From assembly GCF_037975245.1 (NCBI RefSeq), contig NC_092572.1:3695501-3759500 (forward strand): a stretch of DNA of 64,000 bases. The letters are read 5' to 3'. Position 1 is the stretch's first letter; the number at the start of each line of letters is the position of its first letter. Shown piece by piece: positions 11,101 through 23,861 of the stretch. The notes under the pieces are model-generated. The model was given only the letters and a program-made list of their open reading frames with translations, was not told where the DNA came from and ran no database searches. Origin of the DNA: Apostichopus japonicus. Taxonomy: Eukaryota > Echinodermata > Holothuroidea > Aspidochirotida > Stichopodidae. The translations under genes were made by a program, and so were the position numbers.

Positions 11101-14100
11101 CCTCTGCAAGTCAGATGCTTTGCTATTAACAAGATTCCTCCAGCTGCAACAACACAAGTATTGAATCTTGTAGCTAAATGTAAGTCTTCAATTATGAACA
11201 AGTAAGAAAATCATACAGGTGAACTTATTACAATTTTAACACTAATAGGTATCAGCTGGTTTTGTTCGTCATAGAACCGAAACTGTGTTAAGAATTTGTT
11301 CTCCACAATTCCACAACTGGGCATCGAAGTTTACGCCTGATTAAGGTTTCTTTATCAACAAAAAGGACAATAAGAAATCTTCAAAAAGAAGCTCTTAGAT
11401 TAATGTCATCTTATGTCAATTTCTCTAAAGAAAAATAACACTGCAGCCTACCGTTAACTACTGGCACCGTTTAACATTTGCAGCAAAACATAAATGATAT
11501 ATGTTCATTTAATTGTTTTGTAACAGTTCCAGCCAGTGTACGTATGTTGAGCCTCTCAACTACGATCCCCGAAGGAAGTGACATAATTATTGAGTGTCAG
11601 ACTAACGGATATCCTCCCCCTGATACAATGTTAGTTATGCTCTCGAACATGAATGGATCTGAGTGGACACACCTTCCCATAAAAGCCAAGATGATCAACA
11701 GAGGCACTACTACTTGGAAGTTTGAGCTGAAAAGCCTGGCTATGAACAATACTGGGGAATACCAGTGTGTTGCTAATAATTCAGAAGGATATGCGTCAAG
11801 TAAGACGATTGAAATAAATGGTAGGTTCGCAACTGCTTGCCGGCAGTTTCACCAAAGGTCAATCATTTTTGAAAATAACATTACATGTGTTCAAAATATG
11901 GTAGCTATAGTTCTTCTACTTTTTATTCTATGAAAGTTAAGTTTTCACGGTTATCGCTTTCAAAGACCTCAACTAGTCCATCAATCAATGTACTGAATCA
12001 ATGCTCACGGTCTGCTTAGTCACAGTTGATCTGCATATAGTATTGTGTGTATTTTATTTGATCCGTTACTGACTCTTCTCAGTAATACGTACATTCCAGT
12101 GTTCATTTTTTTCTTTGCAGTGACCACTAGGGTGTTTTTAACACGAGAATTATTAGCAATCGTAATTTTAGCAGTTCTTGCTTTCATTTTTCTGGTGGCT
12201 CTGCTAAGACAATTATTAGAAAGTAAGTATACCAAAATCTTTGTTTCACTTTTGGCTATATTTAAGACAGAATTGAACAATACAGCATATGTAAAAACAC
12301 TGTACACTCTCTAAGTTTCAAAGGAAAACCATAAAAACGATATTGCCATATATTCAACTTCCCAAAGAAAGACGATTTTGTAAGTGTTTGAATAATGTAT
12401 TATCAATTGTTTTATAAAAAAAAGTTTAAAATACTGTTGCATTAGGTACAATAAAATAATATCTTCCAATTGTATCAGTTTGTTAAGAATACAAATCGAT
12501 GCTTAATTCGTATGTTTTATGTAAATATATTTTTAATAACCGCATCTGCTATCCAATGTAGGTATATGGTTACCTCAAACGCAATGACTCGAAGGAAACT
12601 GCATTGAACTGTTAGTAGTATGGTATTTTATCCACAAAGACTGAGCTTAATTTCCAACTTAAAAGCATTTTGATTATCTTTTCAGACAGACATGATAGAA
12701 GTTGTGTATTCTCTTCTGAAAATAAAAGGTATATATTCAAGTATATAAAATGTTAAGCGTTATCATAGCTCTTATTATTGTTTGTTACACCAATAATGGA
12801 GACATATGCACTATTGGCGAAATTAATTAACACGATTGATGTTTCCTTAGTTTTAGTTTTAGTTGCAAAAAAGATCAACTCTTTTTAAAATGAATATAGA
12901 TAGCAGACACTCTTATTTCGTTAGACACCTAATTTGGCAAGCAAAGTGGAAATATCAATGTTCCATTATGGCACGAACTTAGCAACGTTGCTTTCTAAGC
13001 TGATCAGGTACAGAATATAGACATGTAGAATGTAGAATATTGTAAAAGTGCACGATAGGCCTATAAGTAGTGTAAATTAATGACCGGATATCACGTTAAA
13101 GCACAATTCTCTCTTTGTTGAGGGTAACATAGTACGTAAACCACATTATTTTCTATACATTCTTCATTAGAAAGACATAGATGTAAGGGGATTAGTAGAC
13201 AAAGGATGAAGAAAAGGGATGGAAGAGACAAGGGGTGTAATCCCTTTTCTACTATTAATCCCCTTACATCTATCTCTTTGTGTTCACCATGCTCGTTAAC
13301 CTGTCTGTATTATGTGCGTGTTTTTGTCCCTTCTGTTGGTGTTATTTGTCATTTAGCCTCTGAAGAAAATCCTGATAGGATCAAAACGTCAGGCCAACTT
13401 ACTTTTACACATTCTCTTACACAGGCTCTTTAGTGGATAAGCAGTTTGCTAACAGATTTATTTTATTTGATCTTACACTTCTACTAAGTTAAGTAAAAGT
13501 GTATGTTTTTTTCAGGTGGAGTGTATCATCTAATGATGACCTTTTCATCTTGGGAACCTTTGATTATAAAGATCTACTGTATCTAAATAGACTGTATATT
13601 GCTTACATAATTGAACTGTATGATTTTTATAAAACACTTACATCACGATCCAGATGAACTGCAGAGACACGTTTGACACAAAAAGAAAGTTGTAAGTCAT
13701 TCGAAAGGAAAAGTTTCGTTCTCAAATTTGTGTTCTATTTTCATAATTGAGGGGTTTTCCTAAAATTTAAGTACAAAATTATTTATACCTGCTTGGTTAA
13801 CATTCCATGAACAAACGTTATTACATATGCCATTTGCAAACTTGTCATAGTCATGATGAAATTACTGCATTGTTTAACTACTTTATTTGTGGTAATAAAT
13901 ACGGTTAACTTTTTATAAATCTATTTTCTTTTCAATTTTTTCTTAATTTCTTATTAGCAAACTTTTAAGTTGTACACATTTTTTTTAGATTTCAGAAAGA
14001 CGAAAGTAACAGTGATAATGTCAATAACGAGAGACAACCAGGTACTAACGATTACAATTATCCTGCAGCTAAACACTATATACATTACTCTCTTCATTTA

Positions 14101-14687
14101 ACTAACGTTAAAAGTTTCATATTAGGTATCCGAACAATATAATTACTGCTTCCTTACCCAATGAGCAATTTAACACAATGTTGATGAAAGAATTTTTAAC
14201 TTTCGTTTTTGTCTTTTGTCTACACATTTCCTTCTACAGAAACGTGTATTGCTATAACTATTTATTTTACATTTATATTTTTGTTGCACTCTTCAGGCAT
14301 TCCACTTTACGCAACCACTACCCCTAGATACGATTCGTATGTAGCTTTCTTGATTATTTTATTATTTTATTTACAATGTAATATTTACTAAACTGAAGTA
14401 TGTTTTCATATTTTATTTGAAAGTTGTTTTCATAATATGACTGTGCATTACTTCAAACAACAGAGATAGATATGTAGTGTTTGTTTGAGATTATGCGGTG
14501 ACCCTGCATATTCAACATTAGCTGTTATGTTAATAATAATATGTTAAGAATGCAATGTGGGTAGTGTTACAATTCGTCCGTAACGTATTCATGAAAAAAA
14601 AACTTTCAGTAAATCATGTGTGTAGTTTTTCTCCTTTTCAATTTTTATAGTTCCAGCTGTGAGGAGGATGAGGATTGGGAAAATTAG
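8184..14687 (+). CDS. Ig-domain transmembrane receptor, paralogue B
   Basis: Exons: 8184-8262 signal peptide (core WLLFAFIVSLS), 9286-9603 Ig1, 9756-10046 Ig2, 10877-11179 Ig3, 11527-11820 Ig4, 12121-12222 transmembrane, 12686-12728, 13989-14068, 14297-14336, 14651-14687 (TAG). Every extracellular exon is phase 1-1 and a multiple of three. Ig4 is a clear I-set fold (IIIECQTNGYPPP, then NTGEYQCVANN). Ig1 has DAGTYTCRMDF but Asn where the first Cys is expected (KIELNFN). The membrane span contains LLAIVILAVLAFIFLVALL. Likely an adhesion or immune-type receptor; the ligand is unknown. Oddities: the 80-bp tail exon ends GCAG|CT instead of GCAG|GT, so the ancestral donor is gone. An in-phase CAG|GTACTA lies 27 bp earlier (after 14041), and read-through would stop at 14140-14142. 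The last exon has an early TAG. The start is the first ATG, conserved in C. Confidence 0.78.
8358..8473 (+). other. Possible alternative or relic exon after the signal-peptide exon of B
   Basis: A good acceptor (CCATTTCAG) precedes an open stretch in the phase left by the signal exon; it reads VQSIKYVTVIAAF, later GIEQIKFIDG and FPALYLI, and stops at 8471-8473. Copy C has the same feature (17114-17241) with conserved frame. No convincing shared donor exists, so it could be an alternative terminal exon giving a short secreted product, or a dead exon. Confidence 0.35.
8503..8969. mobile_element. Long-TIR MITE copy in intron 1 of paralogue B
   Basis: The left end CAGCCGATACTCATAGC and right end GCTATGAGTATCGGGTG match the 463-1079 element. 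TCAAGTT flanks both sides (8496-8502 and 8970-8976), again 7 bp. It shares an interior stretch with the first element (AAGAACTGCGCG, reverse complement near 920). The same site in copy C holds a shorter relic, so this insertion predates the B/C duplication. Confidence 0.8.
13170..13450 (+). mobile_element. Penelope-like terminal fragment in a tail intron of B
   Basis: Contains an inverted repeat (AGATGTAAGGGGATTAGTAG near 13180 facing CTACTATTAATCCCCTTACA near 13252), then GAAAATCCTGATAGGATCAAAACGTCAGGCCAACTTACTTTTACAC-like sequence to AGTGGATAAGCAGTTTG. The 3' 100 bp recurs at 25645-25745. The small hairpin followed by GAAACGTC in the second copy recalls the degenerate hammerhead-type ends of Penelope-like elements. 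The intron is about 520 bp longer than in C, in keeping with insertion. Confidence 0.45.
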
Positions 14688-14689
14688 CC

Positions 14690-16675
14690 AGTTGCCTTCG
14701 TCGATTGTTTCGACGATTACACGTCTGGGAAAGAATATTATGTGCTAAATTGGGATTAACACCGGAGACAATTTCGCTCGTTCAAATTCTTTACAAGACG
14801 GCCACAAGTTTGCCAATGCTATAACATACTATACTCTCCTATTATACCAAGATTCAAAGTACTATTACTGATAGTACGAATAGTTCCTAAACTTTATCTG
14901 ATAGGAAAATAATATCCATCGTGCCCATTCTGTCAGTTCAAGTGTTTTGAAACAAAACATGAATAGAAACAGTGTATGCAAAGGTGTTTCACCGTTTGAT
15001 CGCAAAGACATAAAGGAAATGAACATGAACTAATACAACTAAAATTGAATATCAAATAGCTATGCATCAGTGTTATTATCCATGTGTTTTGTGTGATTTC
15101 TTCTTGTAATGTGCATTGTTATTGTTTGTAGGTGTTATTTTTGTCATTGCAATCAAAGGTGATGCTTGGCTTCTGGAAAGCTCAAAAACGATATCGCATT
15201 CCAATTTAATGTTATATATTTTGATTAATTTAACTTCCATTTTCTCCGTTCCCATGCCACCAATATACAATAATTAAAGATCAGTATCAATTAAACAGTA
15301 TTTTATATATCTGTGTATAGACAATGCACTTGTCTTTGATAGTTCTTATTAACTTTGCTATTCGCTGGAAATATATATAAGATTGTTTTCGTGCTATTAA
15401 AACTGGTACCCCAACCTACTTTAATTTTCTCTTTCATCAGCAAGCTAACTTTAGACCAATACATTTGCATTGATATTATTATTATTGTTATTGTCATTGT
15501 CATTGTCATCGTCATTGTCATTTATATTGTTATTGTTATTATTATTATTATTATTGAATTTAATGAAAATACTATTTGCAAAAGAACTATGTTTTGTGTT
15601 CATGACAGCATGTTCAGAACGCCATGGAGTTTCAGAGATACCATTCTAAATTAATAAAAGTAAATTTATTGTTATGATCGAGATCATTGAGAATATTTTC
15701 CATTTTGTTACTTCTCGTTTGTGACTAACGATTTACTATAGTAAAGATTCTACACATTCCTTATAACATGATATGTTTTATAGAGAAAAAGAGTACCAGC
15801 ACAATCTCCGTTATGAATATAAACACTTTGTTCTCTGTATTGTCTATAGTCTTATATATTGTATGAACTATGACCTCACATTCTTAAACTGTTATTGCGT
15901 TCATTTTAATTGATCTTTACTCATAAGAACGGAAGTGTAGAAGCGACAGTGTAAAACTGTACAAAAAAAAATTGTTGGCGATCCAATTCTCAACAAACAT
16001 TCAACAATGTGTCCTGCCTCTGCTAACCAATAATTCCAGCATTGTTACGAACGCAGGACACAAGGTTTTAGACAGGGACACAAAATATTTACGTTCGACA
16101 AACGGATCTTGCTGTTTTTGAGAAACAAACCCCAAGTGCACACACTCATAACTAGGCTAATGAAAAACATAACAAACACATGATTATTGAATGACCCCCT
16201 TACTTTCTTTCCTTTATAGATGCACAACTTATTTTCAATAGTACCAAACTATGTCCAATCACCATCTGTGTCAATACAGAACTGGCAACACTTGGATTAC
16301 TGAGATTTTCATAATAAGTACCTTATGGTGCTTTTACAAATTTCCAATGATTTATTTACTAACAGTCCCTTGCCCATTGTCCTCAGAACTTCTTGCATAT
16401 ACAGTGCTCAATGAGCACAGAGTATGTTTTTGAAGAACAACTACTTGTGACGTCGCTTCCACAGTGTACAGACAGAAAAGTTTGTGGTATAGGATATCAT
16501 GTTTGCATTCAAATATTACCGTGGAGACCCTATAATTGTTTTGATTAATCCATACAATGAACGTTTTCTGTTAGAAAACTACTCGATTAGTACGATGTGT
16601 TAATAATACGTACTGTTTTAAGCACTAATTGTCTTAGTATTGTGCCTAACTGACAAATCGTGCGTCTTTTACTTT
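14690..16675. other. Spacer between paralogues B and C
   Basis: No gene recognised. About 14690-15960 is 3' flank shared with A and C; about 15965-16675 is 5' flank shared with the region before B. It contains the microsatellite at 15473-15556. The CR1-like insert of the A-B spacer is absent here. Confidence 0.5.
15473..15556. repeat. ATT / ATTGTC microsatellite
   Basis: Mixed ATT and ATTGTC units; no coding meaning despite open frames on both strands. Confidence 0.85.
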
Positions 16676-16918
16676 CAGAAACCATTGTAATTGACATAAA
16701 CTAATATAATAAAGTCATATAGAAAGTAAAATATCTATAATATTAGTCAAGCCTAGTTTAATATTAAGAAAAATACATTTCAGTTTGCTTAACAGGAAAG
16801 AAACAGTCATTTTCTTCCTAGAGGCAGCTATTGCTATTTTTCAGAACAGGTTTATTCAGCGTCAACGTTGGTCTTCAGTTCTACCAAAAAAATCTAGCAA
16901 GAATCCTTAACAGTTGTT
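16676..16918 (+). promoter_or_regulatory. Conserved 5' flank of paralogue C
   Basis: Aligns with 7940-8183 before B, including AACAGGAAAGAAACAGTCA and TTCTTCCTAGAGGCAG. It may include core promoter and 5' UTR; no transcription start can be fixed from sequence alone. Confidence 0.35.
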
Positions 16919-19900
16919 ATGGACGTGAACACAAATTTAAAACAATTGTCGCCTAACACAAGTTGGTTATTATTCGCTTTCATGGTTTCTTTGTCAGGTA
17001 AGCCTCAAACTGTTAAAATTATTAAAAGAGATCAACTATAGGAACACATCTCTAAATCGCAAATATAGTTGTGTTCAGTCAAGTATAATTCAATTCACAT
17101 GTTTCCATTTCAGTTCAATCAATCAAACATGTCACGGTTATCGCTGCATTCAACAATAATGGTATTGAACAAATTCAATTGATAGACGGGACACACATTC
17201 CTGCTTTATATTTGATAAAATGTTGTCACTTATACGCCTGATGGTTAGGTTCAAGTATGCTGTTCATGTCCCACAACCGTACATCAGTAACTACTACTTT
17301 GTGCTCGTAACACGGTAACATGTTTTACAGGTCATGAACAGTAGTCACTGTAGCAGCTATGAGTGTCGAGTGTCAAGTTCATGATGTGTGCTATTTAAAA
17401 TAATTACAATTAAGTTTAACATTTAAACGCTCAGGAAGTAAGCGATGAGGCACAAATTGTCAGCCAATAATATTTTGGAATAATCCTCTCTCGTTGTGAA
17501 ACTTAACATGAAAAAAATACTTAATATTACGAAGGGTTCTGAGTTATTGCTCCAATCGCTTAGTTGTTTTGCAAACAAATAATCGTTTCAAATCAAGGTT
17601 AGTTCGTTAGTTACATTCTTTTAATCTTCAGTAACCTATTTCTGTATTTATACCTCAAGCCAAAGTAAATGCTTGTTCTATTTTACAGTATCTCTAAACG
17701 AAAACACGGAAGTTCTTACACAGTTTGGTACCGTTGGAAAAATAGAACTAAATTTTAACACGAGTGGACATGTGCCAATCGTCACGTGGACTTTACCGCA
17801 ATCAACAACCTTTCAACATGATTTACAAGTGGATAACGTAGTTAAGACGACTAAAGACTACAATTCTACTGTTGCGGAAAACGGAATATTTGCTGCACTG
17901 GAGATTTATAATGTCAACTTTCTTGATGCAGGTACATATACCTGTCATATGGACTTTTCAGACACAGGAAGATCATCAGAAAGATCCATTCAAGTTTCAG
18001 TTATCGGTGAGAACCAACATTTCATAAAACATAACTGTGTGATGCACAAGGTAAAAGACTCTTTGTAGTTTTCCAGTTTTAACTAGCTTCATCAATGTTT
18101 AATATGAACTTCACCTTTCTTTCTTAAACAAAACCGTCGATCTTAGTACCTTTTACTCTTGCAGCTTTTCCATCCGTGTCAATGGCAAATGGTGCCACAG
18201 AAAACGAGACAATATCAGCTACATGTTGTATATATGTATCCCTTACAGTAGAGGACACCATCACATGGACTCTTAATCAAAATGGCCCTCTGCTAATTTT
18301 GCAAGAAGTGAAGACGTATTCTCCAGCGGGAGTTATGAAGCATATTTGTAGTGAGATTACCTTTGAAGTGCATCGTTGCTATCATCGTCAATTGTTAAGG
18401 TGTTCGTTTCGCAAAGAGATGAATGCCTACTCAGAAGTGGCAATGGACGTCCAATGTTAGTAATAGAATTTGCACCATACGTTGTATATATTTCACAGTC
18501 AAGCTCATGAAGCTATAGAAAAATGAAAATGATTTTTTTTTTGTTTTACAAATGTCTAAGAGAGTGTGAGCTTAGAAATTGAATCTACCTATATGGTCAT
18601 ACTGGGAAATACACAATCGGTACATACTATTTATTCTATATAGTTCATGGTCAAGAGGAAGACGTCCATTTTATGTATATTGCCTTTGTAAGGTATGTTG
18701 TGAGACACATTGTATTTGATCTCTTTTAATTCAAAATTCAGGCTAACTTTGCATTATCCCACTGAATATATTTTTTTCTTTAAACCAAATCATTGATTCC
18801 AATAGCGGCTGATGAGGGTAAATTCCTTTCCATGAGGTACACACATGATTGATTTTATGAATAACTTATGTGTTGCACACGCTAATTGTGCATGATGTGA
18901 CTGGATCACTATTTTTATTTAAGCCAAATCATTGGCGGTGATTGTTAAAATTATTCAATTCTTTCAAATGCAGATCCAGCTTCAATCAGATACGCATGGA
19001 ATGACTTACTTCATATATCTTTGCACCAGTTTGCCAACGTATGCTGCATTTCTAAGGGTAACCCAAGACCAAGTGTTGAATTACAATGGCTATCAACAGA
19101 GGGAGATTGGGAAATCCTCCCCAACGTCACTGAGTATGTTTATCATATAGAACCATACACGTATTGGACGTTCAAGATACACGTGGCCGTGAGACAGCCT
19201 CTGCAAGTCAGATGCTTCGCTATCAACAAGATTCCGCCAGCTGCAACAACACAAGTATTGAATCTTGTAGCTAAATGTAAGTCATGAAATATGAACACGT
19301 AACTAAAACTACAGGTGAACTTATCACCTTCACACTAAAGGGTATCAGTTGGCTCTGTTTTACATAGTACCAGAACTGTTTTAAAAAGTTTCTTCACAGT
19401 TCCAAGTCTGTGCTACGAATTTAACTCCTAATTCAAGTTTCTTTATCAACAAAAAGGACAAGATAATTTGGTGAAATGTCAACTTATGTCAATTTCTCTA
19501 CAGAAAATAGCAATGCAGCCTATTGTTAATTTCTGGCACCGTTTAACATTTGTAGCACAGCATAATGGATATATGTTCATTTTAATTGCATTGTAACAGA
19601 TCCAGCCAGTGTACGTATGCTGAGCCTCTCAACTACGGTCCCCGAAGGAAGTGACATAACTATTGAGTGTCAGTCAGACGGACATCCTCCCCCTAATACA
19701 AGGTTAGTTATGCTCTCGAACATGAATGAATCTGAGTGGACACACCTCCCCACCAAAGCCAAGATGAACAACAAAAGCATTACTACTTGGAAGTTTGAGC
19801 TAGAAGGCCTTGCAATGAACGATACTGGGGAATACCAGTGTGTGGCTAATAATTCAGAAGGATATGCGTCAAGTAAGACGATTGAAATAAATGGTAAGTT

Positions 19901-22007
19901 TGCAACTGTGTGTTAAATAAAGGGTGAGTTTGGCAGGCAGTTTCACTAAGTCTCAATTCATTTCTGAAAATAAAATTTAAAAAAAAGGCATACTAGATTT
20001 TTTTTATTCTATGAAAGTTATTTTTCACGGATATCGTCTGAAAAGACTTCAACTAGTCCTTCAACCAATGTACTGTATCAAACTAACGGTGTGCTTAGTC
20101 ACAGTTGGGGCCTGCATGTAGTTTTGTGTGTATTTTAATTGATCCATTATTGACTCCACTAAATAATACGTACATTCCAGTTTTCTGTTCTTTTGCAGTG
20201 ACATCTAGAGTGTATTTATCACGAGCATTATTAGCAATCGTCATTTCAGCAGTTCTTGCTTTTATTTCTCTGGTGGCTCTGCTAATACAATTATTAAAAA
20301 GTAAGTACACCATAGTCATGGTTTAACTGTAGGCTAAATGTAAGACAGAATTAAACAATGCAGCTAACACTTATTGACTTATTAACTTTTGTTTCAAAAG
20401 AAACGTAGATTTATATTACATCAAGAACAGAAATCGATCCTCAATTCTTTATGTCATTGAAATGGATGTTTATTAACCAAAGCTCCTATCTGATGGAGAG
20501 TTTTCGTTTTACGACAATGACTCAAAGGAAACTGCGTTGAATATGTAGTAAGGTTTATTTCTAAATATTATCTTTTCAGACAGGCATGATAGAAGTTGTC
20601 TATTCTCTTCCGAACGTAAAAGGTATATATTCAAATATGCCACATATTAAATGTTTGACAACTTTTAACGAATTAATGTTTTTATTATGGTTTCTTACAT
20701 CTGCTGGTACTGTTCGGTAACACAGCAGCAAATATATTCAAGTAATGCACGCATCGAGGAACAGTAAAAGTCATTTTTTGAAAAGAAGTAATAGTTCTTG
20801 ACCTGGTTCACACCTTTTCCCGTCTGCTTGTTAAGGAAATCTTTTGATGGAATTGTTCACATGATGAACAGTTACTATATTGATAAGCACAGTATATTGT
20901 GTACTATACCAAGAACATACTCGTAGTACAAGTCAATGACCGTTATGTTAGTTCATTTTATTGCTGTACGTTTTGACATAAACACATCGGTTTGTGTTGC
21001 TTTACCAATTATGCCATTGCGTCAGATCGTTATGCTGTACTACTTATGTGTTGATCAATGTATAACCTATTTATTTTCCAGCCTGGATATCTTCTTTATA
21101 CATATCTATTGTATATAGATATACTTTATATTATATATACTACATAACTATGCGATAGGTTTACATTCGAAACTCTGTTCATGCCATCACAGTACAGATT
21201 ACATATGTTGATAACCAAAGTTTGCAGTTTATTTTTAAATGTTCAGTTGTAACATTTCCACGAATAGCTGGTGGAAGTATATATGATTAACTTTTATAAA
21301 AGTGATTTCCTTTCTCTTTTTTTCTAAATTTTGTTTGACTAACGTTTAAGCCGATATAGATTTCAGAAGGAAGAGAGTAACGATGATAATGACGAGAACG
21401 AGAGACAAAAAAGTGATTACTATCACAATTACTCTGAAGGTATTCAATGCAGCTATTTTCTTTACTGATAATCTAAGAAAGCACACTTCCAACATGTAAA
21501 TCGTTTTTTTAAACACTTTTCACGTTGGCTTCTTTATTATATTAACTAACGTTAGAAGTTTCATATCAGGTATCTGAACAATAAAATAAAGTATTACTTC
21601 CTTACCCAAATGAGCATTTGGACAATATTACTTTCATCTTCTAATCTCCTGGTACAGAACGTTTATGGCTATTATTATTCATTTGCTTATATTTATTCTT
21701 TATCGTTGCTTTTTCTTCCATCCTCTTTACAGGCATTCAGCTTTACGCAACCACTATTCCTACATATGAATTGTATGTAACTTCCTTCATTACTTTATTA
21801 TATTATAGAACTTAAGATTTACCCAAAAAAAGTAAGATTTGATATTCTGTTTGAAATTTTTTGTAATAAGACTGTCCATTGTTGCATACAGTGGAGATAA
21901 AGAAACCGTCGTTTAATATAGCTTTCCAAATTCAACAGAATCATGTTTGTAGTTTTTCTCTTTTTCAATTTTTTTTTAGTACCAGCTGTAAGGAGGATGG
22001 GGAATGA
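16919..22007 (+). CDS. Ig-domain transmembrane receptor, paralogue C
   Basis: Exons: 16919-16997 signal peptide (WLLFAFMVSLS), 17689-18006 Ig1, 18165-18455 Ig2, 18974-19276 Ig3, 19600-19893 Ig4, 20199-20300 transmembrane, 20580-20622, 21360-21439, 21733-21772, 21980-22007 (TGA). The sum is 1578 bp, 525 residues plus stop, with all phases matching. Ig1 lacks the first Cys, as in B. Ig4 keeps ITIECQSDGHPPP and DTGEYQCVANN. The membrane span contains LLAIVISAVLAFISLVALL. The tail has one 41-residue module with SDYYHNYSEG (YxN core), then IQLYATTIPTYE. The last exon stops after CKEDGE, although sequence downstream in the same frame still resembles the longer end of copy A. The donor after Ig2 is GTTAGT rather than GTAAGT. 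This is the most intact copy in the window. Role is inferred as an Ig-superfamily signalling or adhesion receptor. Confidence 0.8.
17114..17241 (+). other. Possible alternative or relic exon after the signal-peptide exon of C
   Basis: Counterpart of 8358-8473: acceptor CCATTTCAG, then VQSIKHVTVIAAF, GIEQIQLIDG and IPALYLI in the phase of the preceding exon, ending at TGA 17239-17241. Frame is retained between the copies although bases differ. Confidence 0.35.
17255..17371. mobile_element. Internally deleted MITE relic in intron 1 of paralogue C
   Basis: Keeps part of the left arm (CCCACAACCGTACATCAGTAA) and right arm (GCTATGAGTGTCGAGTG) of the long-TIR family, then TCAAGTTCATGATG as after the copy in B. 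Same insertion site, internally deleted. Confidence 0.65.
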
Positions 22008-22009
22008 GG

Positions 22010-23495
22010 AAATAACCCCTTGGCCTGCATCAATTGTGTCGACGATTATACGACTAAGAAAGAATACCGTGTTCTAAATCGGGATAAGAAACAATTGAAA
22101 CAATTTCGCTCGTTCAACTTCTTTATTTTGCAAATGCTGTTACATACTCTACTGTCCTATCACATCATGCTTGAAGCACTATTACTACTAGTACGAACAG
22201 TTTCTCATATTTACTTGATAAAAATATGATATCCATCATGCCCATTCTGTCATTACAAGTGTTTTGAAACCTAACACGAAAAGTAACAGTGTGTACAAGA
22301 TGTCTCAACTTCTGATCTCTAAGACCTAAAGGAAATGAATAGGAATTAATACAAATGAAATCGAATATTATATAGCTGCGCATTAGTGTAATTATCCTAT
22401 TGTTTTTTTCAGTGTCCTTTTTGTAATGTTCATTCTTGTATATAGGTGTTAACATTGCTAGTGCAATCAAATGTGATGCTTGGCTTCTGGAAAGCTAAAA
22501 AGCGACATCACATTCTATTTTATGTTATATATTTTTGATATGTTTAGCTTTCGTTTTTTTTTTCCTTTCCCATGCAAAAAATGTACGTTACCTAAAGAAA
22601 ACAGAAAGCACGTATATATCATTTGTATATATAGAGAAAATGCACTTGACTCTGATAATTCTTATTATTTTTTTGTTACTCGCTGGAAATAACTATGAGA
22701 ATTAATGAATGAAATGAAATGAAAATATTCAAAGGAACTGTTTGTGTTTGTTCATGAAATCATTTTCAGAACACCATCATTTTCAGATAAACCATTTTTG
22801 ATAAATGTAATTATTACAAATCGATTGCGTGAAATGTTTATGAGTGTTGGAATGTTAAGATATATTTCAAAGCATGTATTGTCATGATTGAGACCATTGT
22901 GAATACTTTCCGTGCTATTATTTCTAGTTTGTGACTAATGAGAGTACCAACACAATCTCTGCTATAAATGTAAACACTTTGGTCTCCTGTATTGTCTATA
23001 GCATATTATATTTTATTGTATTAGCTATGATCTCACTTTCTTAAACTATAATTGCTTCTATTTTATATTGATATTTCCTCCTAAGAACAAAAGTGCAGAA
23101 GCAACATCACATTTACGACCTACAGCACTGCAAAACTGTATATATTGAGAATTCTCGTTGACCACAGTTTTAGGTATATTCATATATTAGTTTTATAGGG
23201 GGTAGTCTCCAGCAGAGTGTAACCGCATGTCACGATGACCCAAATAAGATTATGGAAATGCCTAATTTTTAGCTCTTTACTTCTCATCTCTGAATTTCTG
23301 TACACTGCGAAAAAAACTGAGGGAGAAATGTGTAAAAAATATTCAATTATGCCGAGTAAAATGCATTCCTGTTTAACCTAAAACACTCCGAGAACAGGAA
23401 GGCTCGACGATTCTCAGTAGCGCTAAAATAACTGAAAGAGCCAGGTGTGTTAACAACTAGTGAGTATGTTTCGCATCGCCACCGCGCCGTAAGCA
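22010..23495. other. 3' flank of paralogue C and end of the receptor array
   Basis: Resembles the 3' flanks of A and B up to about 23295 (shared CATCTCTGAATT), after which the duplication homology ends. The last exon homology continues in frame past the TGA (ACGATTATACGACTAAGAAAG), so this stretch once coded for a longer tail. No other gene. Confidence 0.5.
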
Positions 23496-23500
23496 TTCAC

Positions 23501-23547
23501 CATCGTCGTCATCGTCATCGCCATCGTCATCGTCATCGTCGACGTCA
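23501..23547. repeat. CATCGT microsatellite
   Basis: Repeated CATCGT/CATCGC units directly right of the receptor array. Confidence 0.85.
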
Positions 23548-23861
23548 TTAGCAGCAGCATCATACACTGGTTCACAAATACGGGGGCCCCCAACGTTGTC
23601 TTGTATGGAAGTAACTTACAATAACATTTACAACCATATATACTAGGCTTAGCTTAAAGTTAGGCCTACATTGGGCTGTATAATTATAAGGTTGGCAGTG
23701 CTAGTGTACCTATTGTTGAGTGTATGACCGTACAAGTTTATTCGCGTATGTCATGGTGGGACCAAATATTGCACACTTAACGTTCCATACAACACTGTCA
23801 TTGCTAAGGATGACAAAGCACGTTTCTTTTCCATTTTTCTTCAGCTTTTAACGCATATGGC

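Noticed and set aside
15355-15654. Ile/Val-rich open frame as a membrane protein
   Set aside because: It is translation of an ATT/ATTGTC microsatellite.
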